From an uncultured Erysipelotrichaceae bacterium (GTDB lineage Bacteria; Bacillota_I; Bacilli_A; Erysipelotrichales; Erysipelotrichaceae): 42,037 nucleotides of DNA. Below the pieces are notes generated by a model. The model was not told where the DNA came from, made no database searches, and worked only from the letters and a program-made list of their open reading frames with translations. Position numbers and translations under genes: made by a program. The stretch covers positions 1 through 42,037 of the forward strand of contig CALVCO010000008.1 of NCBI GenBank assembly GCA_944326095.1, written 5' to 3'. Of the stretch, positions 16,449-24,601 are shown one piece after another; positions within the stretch are counted from its first letter, which is position 1, and each line of letters begins with the position of its first letter.

Positions 16449-17072
16449 ATGCAAGGTAAGTTTATTACTTTTGAAGGACCTGATGGCAGTGGCAAGACCA
16501 CATGTGCTAAAGGGGTATATGATAAATTAAAAAAAGAAGGTTATGATGTAATATATACTAGGGAACCTGGAGGTATTGAGATAGCTGAAGAGATTCGCAA
16601 TATCATCCTAGATCCTAAAAATACTAAGATGGATGCTAGATGCGAAGCTTTATTATATGCGGCAAGTCGTCGTCAACATTTAGTAGAAAAAGTATTACCA
16701 GCTTTAGCCAAAGGGCAAATAGTTCTATGTGATCGCTTTGTCGATAGCTCTTTAGCATATCAAGGAGTAGGTAGACACTTAGGTATTGAAGAAGTATTTG
16801 CGATTAATAAATTTGCAATTGAAGATAATATGCCTGATTTTACTATCTATCTTAATGTTGATCCTGAAATTGGTTTACAACGAATCGCAACGCGCAATTA
16901 TAAAGATCGTTTGGATCAAGAGAGTTTACAATTTCATCAAGATACTTATAATGGCTATTTACAAGTAGTAAATAAATATAAAGATAGAATGATTGTAGTG
17001 GATGCTAATCAGGATGAAGCTAAAGTTATTGATGATTGTTTTAAGATCATAAAGGAACATTTAAATGTTTAA
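16449..17072 (+). CDS. tmk: Thymidylate kinase
   Basis: The enzyme phosphorylates dTMP to dTDP. The 207-residue protein shows P-loop GPDGSGKTT (10-18), the TREPGG motif and DRFVDSSLAYQG, all diagnostic of Tmk. I start at ATG 16449, with AAAGGA about nine bases upstream; a longer in-frame reading from 16398 would overlap the previous gene and add residues foreign to the family. A TATAAT lies in the short gap near 16420, so the tmk-holB-ricT-rsmI cluster may have its own promoter. It overlaps holB by 8 bp. Confidence 0.95.
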   Translation: MQGKFITFEGPDGSGKTTCAKGVYDKLKKEGYDVIYTREPGGIEIAEEIRNIILDPKNTKMDARCEALLYAASRRQHLVEKVLPALAKGQIVLCDRFVDSSLAYQGVGRHLGIEEVFAINKFAIEDNMPDFTIYLNVDPEIGLQRIATRNYKDRLDQESLQFHQDTYNGYLQVVNKYKDRMIVVDANQDEAKVIDDCFKIIKEHLNV

Positions 17073-18027
17073 AGATATATTAAAAGAAGAACAGCCGATA
17101 GTTTATCGTACTTTAATTAATGCTTTAAATTATCAACATGTTGGGCATGCTTATATCTTTTGTGGAAGAAATGATCAAACGATGCTTGATGCAGCTTTAT
17201 TTTTAGCCCAGAGTATTATTTGTGATGAAAATATTGCTTGTGAGACTTGTGATACTTGCCAAAGAATTAAGAATTTTAATTATGGGGATTTGCTTTATCT
17301 TGATGGAAGAGCTAATACTATTAAGAAGGAGGATATTACTTCTTTACAACAACAGTTTTCTAAGACAGCATTAGAGCCTAATGGTAATAAAATTTATATT
17401 ATTAATCATGTTGAAAATGCTAGTGATGGGGCTTTAAATAGCTTATTAAAATTTTTAGAAGAACCTAGTAGTAATAATATCTATGCGATATTTATTACTA
17501 ATAATATCTATCAAGTATTACCTACTATTGTATCTAGATGTGAAATAATTCAATTTAGACCAGATGATATTAATAAAGTATTTAATAATTTAACAAATCA
17601 AGGAATTGATGAAATTGATAGTTATTTTTTAAGTATACTTTGCAAAGATGCAAGCTATCAAGAAATGGAAGAATATCAATTGGCCTATGTTGCTTTAGAA
17701 CGCTTTATAAAAGATTTTCCAAATAAATTAGATGATTTTTTATTATATTATCAATTAGAAATATTTGGTAAAGATAAAGATTTAGATTTAAAAGTAACTA
17801 TTAACTTTTTTGATTTAGTCGCAACCTTTATCAAAGATTTAAGTATTGGTAAAAATGATATTGGTAGTTGGTATGGTAAAAAAATAGCTGAATTAGATAT
17901 TAATTTTAGTTTAGCTAAATGTCTATTAATAGCTTTACAACAAAAGGATAAATGTAATAAAACTAATAATTTACGTTTAATAATTGATGAATTTATATAT
18001 AAGTTACAGGAGGTAACAAATGAGTGA
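17065..18027 (+). CDS. holB: DNA polymerase III subunit delta' (HolB)
   Basis: This clamp-loader subunit of 320 residues fits between tmk and ricT as in Bacillus. It shows the zinc-knuckle cysteines CDENIACETCDTCQRI, the AAA+ segment NSLLKFLEEPSSNNIYA, and the sensor-like PTIVSRCEII. The N-terminal P-loop is degenerate (FCGRNDQTML), as is usual for delta'. The C-terminal third is divergent and low in complexity. It overlaps tmk by 8 bp and ricT by 8 bp, so translation is coupled. Confidence 0.92.
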   Translation: MFKDILKEEQPIVYRTLINALNYQHVGHAYIFCGRNDQTMLDAALFLAQSIICDENIACETCDTCQRIKNFNYGDLLYLDGRANTIKKEDITSLQQQFSKTALEPNGNKIYIINHVENASDGALNSLLKFLEEPSSNNIYAIFITNNIYQVLPTIVSRCEIIQFRPDDINKVFNNLTNQGIDEIDSYFLSILCKDASYQEMEEYQLAYVALERFIKDFPNKLDDFLLYYQLEIFGKDKDLDLKVTINFFDLVATFIKDLSIGKNDIGSWYGKKIAELDINFSLAKCLLIALQQKDKCNKTNNLRLIIDEFIYKLQEVTNE

Positions 18028-18880
18028 ATATCCATTTAATTATTTAATTTCGATAAAATATACGCCAACAGGTAAAGCATATACCTTTGGAACTGATGAA
18101 GAAGATATTGAAGAAGGACATTTTGTTGTCTTAGAAACTGCTCAAGGTTTAGAACTAGGAGAAGTAGTTAAGGGTTCATGGAGCATTGAAGAATATAGTG
18201 GTAATCTAGAAATTAAACCAATTGTTAGAAAGGCTACTTTAGAAGATCGTGTAGCTCATGAAGAAAATATTGAATTAGCTAAAGAAGCATTAAAATTTTG
18301 TCAAAAACAAGTTGATGAATTAGGACTTCAAATGAATCTTATAAGTGCGCAATATACTTTAGATCGTCGTAAGATTTTAATTATTTATTTGGCAGATGAA
18401 CGTGTAGATTTTAGAGAATTATTAAAGCGTTTAGCAGCTGAATTGCATTGTAGAATAGAATTAAAACAAATTGGTGATCGTGATAAGGCTAAATTAGTAG
18501 GTGGTATTGGTACTTGTGGTAGAGAAATTTGTTGTCATAACTTTTTAAATACTTTTGAAGTTGTAGGAATAAGTATGGCCAAAAATCAATTATTAAGTCT
18601 TAATGCAGCAAAGTTAAGTGGACAATGTGGTAAATTAATGTGTTGTTTACGCTTTGAAGATGAGATATATAAAGAGATGATTGCAGGACTTCCTAAGATG
18701 AATTCGCAAGTAGAATATAATGGTAATGTTTATCGTTTAACTGGTCTAAATTTGTTAAATGATTATGTTAAATTGGAAAATAAAGATGAAGTAGTTAATA
18801 TTTCATTAAAGCAATTAAGAGAAGAAGTAGTTCCTCATAAAGTTGAACAACCAAAAAAGAAAGAAAAAATAAATGAATAG
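18020..18880 (+). CDS. ricT: PSP1/RicT family protein (YaaT)
   Basis: The 286-residue PSP1-domain protein is one member of the RicA-RicF-RicT complex, which in Bacillus carries iron-sulphur clusters and promotes RNase Y processing. The cysteine blocks GTCGREICCHNF and GQCGKLMCCLRFE are intact and fit cluster binding. AGGAGG is seven bases before ATG 18020, inside the end of holB. It overlaps rsmI by 8 bp. No RicA or RicF gene is in this window. Confidence 0.92.
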   Translation: MSEYPFNYLISIKYTPTGKAYTFGTDEEDIEEGHFVVLETAQGLELGEVVKGSWSIEEYSGNLEIKPIVRKATLEDRVAHEENIELAKEALKFCQKQVDELGLQMNLISAQYTLDRRKILIIYLADERVDFRELLKRLAAELHCRIELKQIGDRDKAKLVGGIGTCGREICCHNFLNTFEVVGISMAKNQLLSLNAAKLSGQCGKLMCCLRFEDEIYKEMIAGLPKMNSQVEYNGNVYRLTGLNLLNDYVKLENKDEVVNISLKQLREEVVPHKVEQPKKKEKINE

Positions 18881-19712
18881 ACAAAAAAGTTTTGAAAATA
18901 ATCAACCAACCTTATATTTAGTACCAACACCAATTGGTAATTTACAAGAGATGACACCTAGAGCTATTGATATATTAAAGATGGTTGATTATATTGCTTG
19001 TGAAGATACTAGGACATCTTTTCCTTTATTAAAGCATTTTAATATCGATACAAAAACGATTGCTTATCATAATTTTAATGAAGAAAATTCTAGCAAAGGG
19101 ATCATCAAATTATTAGAAGAAGGTAATAATATTGCGCTTATTAGCGATGCTGGTTATCCTTTAATATCAGATCCTGGTCAAGTATTAGTTAATGAAATTA
19201 CTAAACATGGATTTAATGTTGTACCACTTTCTGGATGTAATGCCATGCTTAATGCATTAGTGGCATCTGGATTGATAGTACAACCTTTTGTCTTTATTGG
19301 TTTTCTTGACAGCAATACAACCCAAAGAGAAAAAATGTTAACAAACTATAAAGATTTACCAATGACAATGATTTTTTATGAAGCACCACATCGTATCAAT
19401 AAAACATTGAATAGTATGTTAAAAATCTTAGGAGATCGTAAGTGTTGTCTAGCAAGAGAATTGACTAAAAAACATGAAGAATTTATTCGTGGTACCCTTA
19501 GTGAATTATGTGAGTTAGAAAATTTAAAGGGAGAAATGGTTATTGTTGTTGAAGGAAAACAAAATGATTATGAAATAAATGATGAAGATATTATCTTAGC
19601 TCTAAAAAAAGAAATAACAGAGGGCTTAAGCAAAAAAGATGCGATTAAAAAAGTTAGTAAAGAATTGGCTATTAATAAAAATAGAGTATATGATTTAGCT
19701 AATAATTTATGA
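18873..19712 (+). CDS. rsmI: 16S rRNA (cytidine1402-2'-O)-methyltransferase (RsmI)
   Basis: The 279-residue tetrapyrrole-methylase-fold enzyme 2'-O-methylates C1402 in the ribosomal decoding site. Family motifs are YLVPTPIGNLQEMTPRA near the N-terminus, CEDTRTS, LISDAGYPLISDPG and FYEAPHRI. The C-terminal helical domain (KKEITEGLSKKDAIKKVS) is present. It closes the tmk-holB-ricT-rsmI cluster, matching Bacillus order apart from intervening genes missing here. Confidence 0.95.
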   Translation: MNRQKSFENNQPTLYLVPTPIGNLQEMTPRAIDILKMVDYIACEDTRTSFPLLKHFNIDTKTIAYHNFNEENSSKGIIKLLEEGNNIALISDAGYPLISDPGQVLVNEITKHGFNVVPLSGCNAMLNALVASGLIVQPFVFIGFLDSNTTQREKMLTNYKDLPMTMIFYEAPHRINKTLNSMLKILGDRKCCLARELTKKHEEFIRGTLSELCELENLKGEMVIVVEGKQNDYEINDEDIILALKKEITEGLSKKDAIKKVSKELAINKNRVYDLANNL

Positions 19713-19740
19713 TGGTGCTATAATAAGCTTGGTGATTAAG

Positions 19741-20319
19741 ATGGGAAAAAGTATAAAAAAATTAACGCTTATAGCGCTATTTGCGGTAGTATGCTTTGTA
19801 ACTTTTAGCTATGCTAAAATAAATATACCTTTACCAGCTGGATCAATGATTTCCATACATGTTGCTAATGCGGTAGTAGTATTATGTGCTTTTTTATTGG
19901 ATGGTAAATCAGGAGGATTAGCTGGCGCTATTGGTTTAAGTATCGCAGATATCTTGGATCCTGTATATTTTATTAGTGCTCCAAAAACCTTTTTCTTAAA
20001 GTTTTGTATAGGCTTTATCGCTGGTTATATAGCTCATCATATTTTTCATTTAAGAGAATTAAATGACTCAAAGAAAATAAGTAAAGCATGTATTATTTCA
20101 GGTACTGTTGCTTTAGCATTTAATGTAATTGCTAGCCCATTAATTGGTTATATCTTTGATAAATTTATCTTAGGTATTAATGATGTCAGTGCTAATTTAA
20201 TCTTAGCTTGGAGTAGTGGTGTTACTTTATTTAATGCTGTAGTATGTATTTTTGTTGCTTGGGGTTTATATATGTTATTGTATAAGAGCTTTAAGCGATT
20301 TACTAAGGAATTATTTTAA
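19741..20319 (+). CDS. ECF transporter S component
   Basis: The 192-residue membrane protein has about six hydrophobic segments and the opening typical of energy-coupling-factor substrate-binding subunits (LTLIALFAVVCFVTFSYAKI, then IPLPAGSMISIHVAN). It would bind a vitamin or related micronutrient and dock with a shared EcfA/A'/T module encoded elsewhere. The ligand cannot be named; the DUF3816/HmpT-like group is the best guess. I use ATG 19741 rather than the in-frame GTG at 19729 because GGTGATTAAG precedes it as a weak ribosome site. A TATAAT just upstream suggests its own promoter. Confidence 0.8.
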   Translation: MGKSIKKLTLIALFAVVCFVTFSYAKINIPLPAGSMISIHVANAVVVLCAFLLDGKSGGLAGAIGLSIADILDPVYFISAPKTFFLKFCIGFIAGYIAHHIFHLRELNDSKKISKACIISGTVALAFNVIASPLIGYIFDKFILGINDVSANLILAWSSGVTLFNAVVCIFVAWGLYMLLYKSFKRFTKELF

Positions 20320-20331
20320 AAATTGTGAAAA

Positions 20332-20361
20332 CTGTGGAAGTAAAAATTATAACTTTCACAG
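20332..20361 (+). terminator. Weak terminator after the ECF gene
   Basis: A 10-bp stem ctgtggaagt/actttcacag (one G-T pair) has a 10-base loop. The following sequence tgtttatatgg is only moderately T-rich, so termination may be partial. Confidence 0.45.
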
Positions 20362-20373
20362 TGTTTATATGGT

Positions 20374-20493
20374 GTGCTAGGCATAATATAAATTTAGTAG
20401 TAAATAAATATCAGGTATTTAGCACAAGTGTAGTGAGCTACAAGCTGTTGATAGTAATGTAACGGGTGAAGAAAGTGTATTACGCCCTTTTTT
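20374..20493 (+). ncRNA. Possible small structured RNA with terminator
   Basis: In a gene-free stretch there is a succession of pairings on the plus strand: gtgcta/tagcac (20374-20379 with 20420-20425) around smaller AT hairpins, then tgtag-tgag-ctaca (20429-20442, perfect), then gggtg/cgccc (20464-20468 with 20483-20487) followed by six T. A final hairpin with a T tail suggests a transcript end. No known RNA family (SRP, RNase P, 6S, tmRNA, common riboswitches) is recognised, and no gene follows closely. Confidence 0.35.
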
Positions 20494-20618
20494 GACGTAC
20501 GAACAAAAATGGATACAAGGTAAAATGGTGAATAAGATAATCTAACAAATCGAAGGATAAAAGGAAATGTAAAGATAAGATAAATACGTTTAAAAAAATA
20601 GAATTAAAATAAAAAATA

Positions 20619-20634
20619 TTGCAATTTGCAACAA
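20619..20634. promoter_or_regulatory. Second TTGCAA-type palindrome, Crp/Fnr-like operator candidate
   Basis: The sequence ttgcaatttgcaacaa contains two TTGCAA half sites around a single T and matches the core of the nrdD operator (ttgcatttgcaa). It stands upstream of decayed membrane ORFs rather than an intact gene. Confidence 0.35.
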
Positions 20635-20705
20635 TAATCATGCATTTTAGATCATGTATATAGATATTTAACATTAAAAATTGTATATTATTGTTAAAGA
20701 TGTAA

Positions 20706-20888
20706 AGGAAGCTAATTTATGATAATGCAAAAAAACTTTGTTTAAATACAAATCAAATAGTAAAATATTTTATAATTACACGTATAATTTTCATTCCTTT
20801 ATTTACTATTGTTTGCTTTATAGCTTTAGATACTTACTATGCAATATTATTAACTTTTATTTATATACTTAATAGTATTGCATTGTAA
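20706..20888 (+). pseudogene. Decayed small membrane protein ORF, first part
   Basis: An open frame between stops has no plausible start codon but encodes a hydrophobic sequence, including VKYFIITRIIFIPLFTIVCF and YYAILLTFIYILNSIAL. A shifted frame downstream (RKNTTSLDKESNYF) could be its continuation, so one or more indels are likely. No family is recognised. It is probably a relic of a two-segment membrane protein; some annotators would leave it out. Confidence 0.3.
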
Positions 20889-20925
20889 AAAGACTTAATT
20901 AAAAGAAAAAATACTACTAGTTTAG

Positions 20926-21132
20926 ATAAAGAATCAAATTATTTTTTTCAAAAAATTAAATTTAGATAAAAAAAAAAGATACTTCAAAATAGCTCATTTT
21001 ATTTTAGTGCCAATAGGCATTATAGTTTTATTTATATCATTAAAATTTCATGAAGCAATTATTATAATCGGTATATTAGCACTAGATAGTTTACTTGCTT
21101 ATATAGATTTAATCAGTCAAAAAACAAATTAA
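20926..21132 (+). pseudogene. Decayed small membrane protein ORF, second part
   Basis: A 68-codon frame after TAG has no start codon. It encodes a charged stretch (KKLNLDKKKRYFKIAH) and two hydrophobic segments (FILVPIGIIVLFISL and AIIIIGILALDSLLAYI). It runs through a homopolymer of ten A at 20968-20977, a likely indel site. It has the same size and layout as the intact two-segment protein that follows at 21172, so these may be related small membrane proteins in different states. Confidence 0.3.
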
Positions 21133-21171
21133 AAATTCTTAATATTTGTATTAATTTTATGGAGGGTAAAT

Positions 21172-21393
21172 ATGAAGCTTATTGTCGTAAATAAATGGAC
21201 TTATTTATTTTTATTATTACCAGTTATTGGAATTATTAAATTGTTTTTGTATGATATTCAATTTTTAGATAATATATTAAATTTTGGATATCAATTGTTT
21301 ATTAGTATTTTGATTGCGATTGTTGGAATTTACTTTTTTGTAAAATTTAATAGTCGTTCGCAATGGATGAATCCTGATCATCCGAAAGAATAA
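21172..21393 (+). CDS. Small two-segment membrane protein, unknown
   Basis: The 73-residue protein starts at ATG 21172 with ATGGAGGG six bases upstream, a good ribosome site. It has two hydrophobic segments (TYLFLLLPVIGIIKLFLY and LFISILIAIVGIYFFVKF) and a short polar tail ending in NPDHPKE. No domain is recognised. It follows two decayed ORFs of similar character and may be the surviving member of the group. Confidence 0.6.
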   Translation: MKLIVVNKWTYLFLLLPVIGIIKLFLYDIQFLDNILNFGYQLFISILIAIVGIYFFVKFNSRSQWMNPDHPKE

Positions 21394-21611
21394 TTACCTT
21401 GAGATAGTAATTATTGTTATTATAGGAACTGATAATGCAAGTTAATCATTTTCTTTATCATGCAAAAGTTATTGATATAAAAAATACCTTTAATAAAAAA
21501 TCAGTAAATTTAGAATTTTGAGCCACAATATCCAATATTTGTGCTATTATATCATTGGTTATAAAAACCACCTTCTTTCTATCAATATCCTAAACAAATA
21601 TAGAATAGAAG
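21394..21611. other. Gene-free stretch
   Basis: About 220 bases between the small membrane protein and a bidirectional terminator. A short minus-strand frame (about 21465-21580) has GTG as its only start and no recognisable product. I see no other supported feature here. Confidence 0.4.
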
Positions 21612-21660
21612 AAAAAAGAAATCGTCGACATTTATTTTAAAAGTCTTCGATTTCTTTTTT
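21612..21660. terminator. Bidirectional terminator
   Basis: A perfect 13-bp stem aaaaaagaaatcg/cgatttctttttt (21612-21624 with 21648-21660) provides a T run in both directions. Confidence 0.75.
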
Positions 21661-21683
21661 AGTTTATAAATGTCAAAATAAGA

Positions 21684-21836
21684 ATGTATAATTTTATAAA
21701 AACAATAATAAATATTAAGTTATTCATCAGAAATAAACAAGGGATAACAATTATATTAGTTACGCATAATGAAGAAATAGCTAAAATAGTTGGAAATATT
21801 TATCAAATGAAAGATGGATATTTGCTTAAAGAATAA
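21684..21836 (+). pseudogene. ABC transporter ATPase, C-terminal fragment
   Basis: A 50-residue frame contains GITIILVTHNEEIAKIVGNI and QMKDGYLLKE. This is the H-loop histidine and C-terminal end of a MacB/LolD-type ABC ATPase. The P-loop, signature and Walker B parts are absent, and the first 18 residues (from ATG 21684) do not resemble the family. It is a remnant of a deleted transporter gene directly upstream of perR. Confidence 0.75.
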
Positions 21837-21846
21837 GTTTTTACTT

Positions 21847-21876
21847 ATTGACAATCATTGTCAATAGGTGTATACT
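21847..21876 (+). promoter_or_regulatory. Promoter of perR-rbr overlapped by a Fur/PerR box
   Basis: A perfect 9-1-9 inverted repeat attgacaat-c-attgtcaat (21847-21865) contains the -35 TTGACA (21848-21853). The -10 TATACT (21871-21876) follows at a 17-base spacing. A Fur-family dimer bound there would block the promoter, so negative autoregulation of the regulator and the rubrerythrin gene is likely. Confidence 0.85.
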
Positions 21877-21901
21877 TAAATCATGAAAGGAAAGAGGACA
21901 T

Positions 21902-22285
21902 ATGGAATATCGTCAGACTAAGCAAAAACAAGCAATATATGATGTTATTCGGGGCAAAGATAAATATATGAGTGCCTATGATGTTTATGCTAAAGTTAAA
22001 GATGTTTATCCTAATATTGCTTTAAAAACGGTTTATCGTAATCTTAATTTGTTATGTGAGCAGAAATTGATTGCGAAGATTATCGATGAGGGACAAACGT
22101 ATTTTGATGGTAATCCGGAACCTCATTATCATTTGCATTGTACTAAGTGTAATCGTTATTATGATGTTGATTTGCCATATAATCATGAACTTGATGAAAT
22201 GGTTTCTAAAAGATATAATGCGAAAATTACTGGTCATCAATTGATATTTGAAGGTATATGTTCAAAATGTCTAGAAGGAGAATAA
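21902..22285 (+). CDS. perR: Fur family regulator, PerR-like
   Basis: The 127-residue protein has a winged helix ([11 protein letters not shown]) and the structural zinc site Cys80, Cys83, Cys120, Cys123. Comparing by eye with Bacillus PerR, the regulatory metal ligands Asp85, His91, His93 and Asp104 correspond to Asp69, His75, His77 and Asp88. Asp rather than Glu at the last position is the PerR hallmark. The fifth ligand, His37, appears to be Tyr22 here, which is unusual. The gene is followed two bases later by rubrerythrin, fitting peroxide or oxygen stress control, and a Fur-type box lies in its own promoter. Assignment to PerR rather than Fur is fairly but not fully certain. Confidence 0.82.
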   Translation: MEYRQTKQKQAIYDVIRGKDKYMSAYDVYAKVKDVYPNIALKTVYRNLNLLCEQKLIAKIIDEGQTYFDGNPEPHYHLHCTKCNRYYDVDLPYNHELDEMVSKRYNAKITGHQLIFEGICSKCLEGE

Positions 22286-22286
22286 G

Positions 22287-22823
22287 ATGGAATTAAAAGG
22301 ATCAAAGACTGAAAAGAATTTACAAACTGCATTTGCTGGTGAGAGCCAAGCTAGAAATAAGTATACTTATTTTGCAATGAAAGCTCGTGAAGAAGGTATG
22401 GAGCATATTGCTAATATCTTTGAAGAAACAGCTCGTAATGAACAAGAACATGCATATTTGTGGTTTAAACATTTACATGATGGTGTTCCTTCAACTGCTG
22501 ATTGCTTAAAGATGGCTGCTGAAGGTGAAAACTATGAATGGACTGATATGTATAAAAACTTTGCAGAAGTTGCTCGTGAAGAAGGCTTTACAAGAATTGC
22601 TGCACAAATGGATATGGTAGCTAAAATTGAAAAACAACATGAAGATCGTTATAATGCTTTATTAGCTAATGTTAATGATGGTAAAGTATTTGCTAAAGAT
22701 GAAGAAGTTGTTTGGAAATGTGAAATTTGTGGATATACTATGATTGGAAAAAATGCTCCAGGAGCTTGTCCTTTATGTGGATATCCTAAATCATTCTTTG
22801 AAGTAGAAAAGAAAAATTATTAA
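22287..22823 (+). CDS. rbr: Rubrerythrin
   Basis: The 178-residue non-haem iron peroxidase protects anaerobes from hydrogen peroxide. The N-terminal ferritin-like four-helix domain carries the di-iron ligands ([39 protein letters not shown]). The C-terminal rubredoxin domain has the Fe(Cys)4 motifs CEICGY and [14 protein letters not shown] 22287 follows GAAGGAGAATAAG and lies two bases after the perR stop, so it shares the PerR-box promoter. Confidence 0.96.
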   Translation: MELKGSKTEKNLQTAFAGESQARNKYTYFAMKAREEGMEHIANIFEETARNEQEHAYLWFKHLHDGVPSTADCLKMAAEGENYEWTDMYKNFAEVAREEGFTRIAAQMDMVAKIEKQHEDRYNALLANVNDGKVFAKDEEVVWKCEICGYTMIGKNAPGACPLCGYPKSFFEVEKKNY

Positions 22824-22871
22824 TAATAAAATTGTTATCAATGTTAATTGGAGGAGTTAACTTTGGTATAA

Positions 22872-22902
22872 AAAAATGGTGGATTTTTGGTCCACCATTT
22901 TT
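22872..22902. terminator. Convergent bidirectional terminator
   Basis: A perfect 12-bp stem aaaaatggtgga/tccaccattttt has a 7-base loop. It serves rbr on the plus strand and lies at the 3' end of the C69 peptidase gene on the minus strand. Confidence 0.85.
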
Positions 22903-24361
22903 AGTTATCTCCACGATGATAACGTATTTTCATATGTTCAGAAGCATTTTTAAGAATTTTATCAAGTGCTTTATCAGATTCGGTTTTTACCATGTTGATT
23001 ATTTTATTATTTGCTTCTTTTAAGATATTTATATCAGCACCATTTAAAATTTTTGCATCATATTCATATAAGAATTGTTGTGCTTGATTCATAACTGCAT
23101 TGATATATCTTTCATCAAATAATAATGCATTACCCATATGAGCATCTGTTAAGGCAGCGATAATTCGACTATGCCAATACATATAATCAGTAGATACAAT
23201 ATCCGTTGTTCCGCTAATATATTTAGGAAATTCATCAACATTAGAATATACTGGGAAACAAGCGGTAAAACCACTACCACCCATGGATAGCCATTCTACA
23301 CCTTGAATGGCATTAGGTAAGTATCCGCGAATTTGCATAATTCCACATACATCACTATTAGGAACCGCAATAGTACGATATTTGCCTTTATGGGTTGCAT
23401 ATTTATCATATGGATCATAAGGAGTTCCCTGGTAATAAGATCCTAGTAAGTAACGCACATCAGAAATAGTAATCTTTTTTTCTGGTACAAAAGACCAAGG
23501 AATATCATTGCTTTCAGGAGTGAAATCAGCATTTTCACCATCCCATTTATATTTTCGTGGTTGTAGATATCTACCCATAAACCAAGCACGAGGAGTGTTA
23601 TAAATGTGGTCGGCATCAGAATTTGAACCAAATGCTAGACGGGGATTAAAATTGCTATCGGTATCTAGAGCTAAGTGATATTTAGCTACAAATTCTTTTA
23701 AGTCAGCTGAGCATAGATTTGCTTCTTGTTTACCGTAAGCGTCATTAAAATCAAAATTATCTAAACCAAATTGGTTTGGCATGATAACAACACGATCATC
23801 TGGTACTTTTTTAGCAATCCAATGATGACCACCAATTGTTTCCATCCACCAAATTTCATTTGCATCGGCAAATGCCATACCATTAGCTTCATAAGTTCCA
23901 TATTTTTCTAATAAAGAAGCAGTGCGCAAAACACCTTCACGAGCTGAGTGAATATATGGAAGTACCAAGGTTACTAAATCTTCTTCGCCAATACCTCCAG
24001 GTATTTCTTTGCTATTGCGTCCTTTCTTGGCTTGATAGCACACATAAGGGTCTGCTCCAATAACTCGAGGATTGCTGGTAATTGTCTCGGTTGCGCTCAT
24101 AGCTACATTGGCTTCATTAATTCCACAAGCTGGCCATACACCATTAGTTTGTGTTACATTTGGACAATCAGTATAACGTAAACTATTTTCTGGTAAGTCT
24201 ACTTTTAAATGAGAAATAACCGTTTTATAGGTTGATGCTTTAGTCTTAGCAGGGTGAGATAAAATTCTTTTAGCTTCAAAACCACCATCATCATTACGAG
24301 CAATAATGGTTGAACCATCATGAGTAGCATTTTTACCAACTAAAATTGTTGTACAAGGCAT
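22901..24361 (-). CDS. C69 family dipeptidase
   Basis: The 486-residue peptidase of the PepD/DipA type hydrolyses dipeptides with broad specificity. It begins MPCTTILVGKNATHDG: Cys3 is the likely N-terminal nucleophile, exposed by removing two residues, consistent with the Ntn-hydrolase mechanism. Other family blocks are IIARNDDGGFEAK, GGIGEEDLVTLVLPYIHSAR and AFADANEIWWMETIGGHHW. The length is typical. The ATG at 24361 follows AAGGAG on the minus strand. It is the only intact minus-strand gene between 9671 and 41904. Confidence 0.92.
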   Translation of the reverse strand: MPCTTILVGKNATHDGSTIIARNDDGGFEAKRILSHPAKTKASTYKTVISHLKVDLPENSLRYTDCPNVTQTNGVWPACGINEANVAMSATETITSNPRVIGADPYVCYQAKKGRNSKEIPGGIGEEDLVTLVLPYIHSAREGVLRTASLLEKYGTYEANGMAFADANEIWWMETIGGHHWIAKKVPDDRVVIMPNQFGLDNFDFNDAYGKQEANLCSADLKEFVAKYHLALDTDSNFNPRLAFGSNSDADHIYNTPRAWFMGRYLQPRKYKWDGENADFTPESNDIPWSFVPEKKITISDVRYLLGSYYQGTPYDPYDKYATHKGKYRTIAVPNSDVCGIMQIRGYLPNAIQGVEWLSMGGSGFTACFPVYSNVDEFPKYISGTTDIVSTDYMYWHSRIIAALTDAHMGNALLFDERYINAVMNQAQQFLYEYDAKILNGADINILKEANNKIINMVKTESDKALDKILKNASEHMKIRYHRGDN

Positions 24362-24601
24362 AGTAATCTCCTTTCGTAATTTCTATTTATGATTATCATG
24401 TTAACACAGTTAATAGAAAAAATATATTAAAATTATATCTAAAAAAATGATTTTAGGAGTCTATTTTCGGCCGACTGGAGCTATTAACAAATCATTTTAT
24501 ATATGCTAATGATTGAGTATCAATATAAGTACTAACATTGATATAGTCTATATTTTATTAAGCTTAGCTAACTTGACAAAATATGGTAGAAACGAGGAAA
24601 T
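24362..24601. other. Divergent intergenic region with a long imperfect stem
   Basis: Between the divergent C69 and membrane-protein genes, aaatgattt (near 24443) can pair with aaatcattt (near 24489), and agtc/gact pair inside. A GC-rich palindrome cggccg at about 24468 stands out in an AT-rich stretch. TTGACA-like and TATGGT-like words near 24572-24590 could be the promoter for 24602. No known RNA family is recognised. Confidence 0.35.

Noticed and set aside
20320-20500. Known riboswitch or housekeeping RNA (SRP, RNase P, 6S, tmRNA)
   Set aside because: None of the conserved sequence cores of these families could be found, so only a generic structured-RNA candidate is reported.
20480-20674. 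Minus-strand hydrophobic frame of 64 residues
   Set aside because: It comes from AT-rich intergenic sequence, crosses the candidate RNA terminator and has no ribosome site.
21465-21590. Possible short minus-strand peptide (FITNDIIAQILDIV region)
   Set aside because: Only GTG is available as a start, nothing similar is recognised and the codon pattern is not distinctive.
22832-23023. Plus-strand frame after rubrerythrin
   Set aside because: It runs through the bidirectional terminator and the 3' end of the C69 peptidase gene on the other strand.
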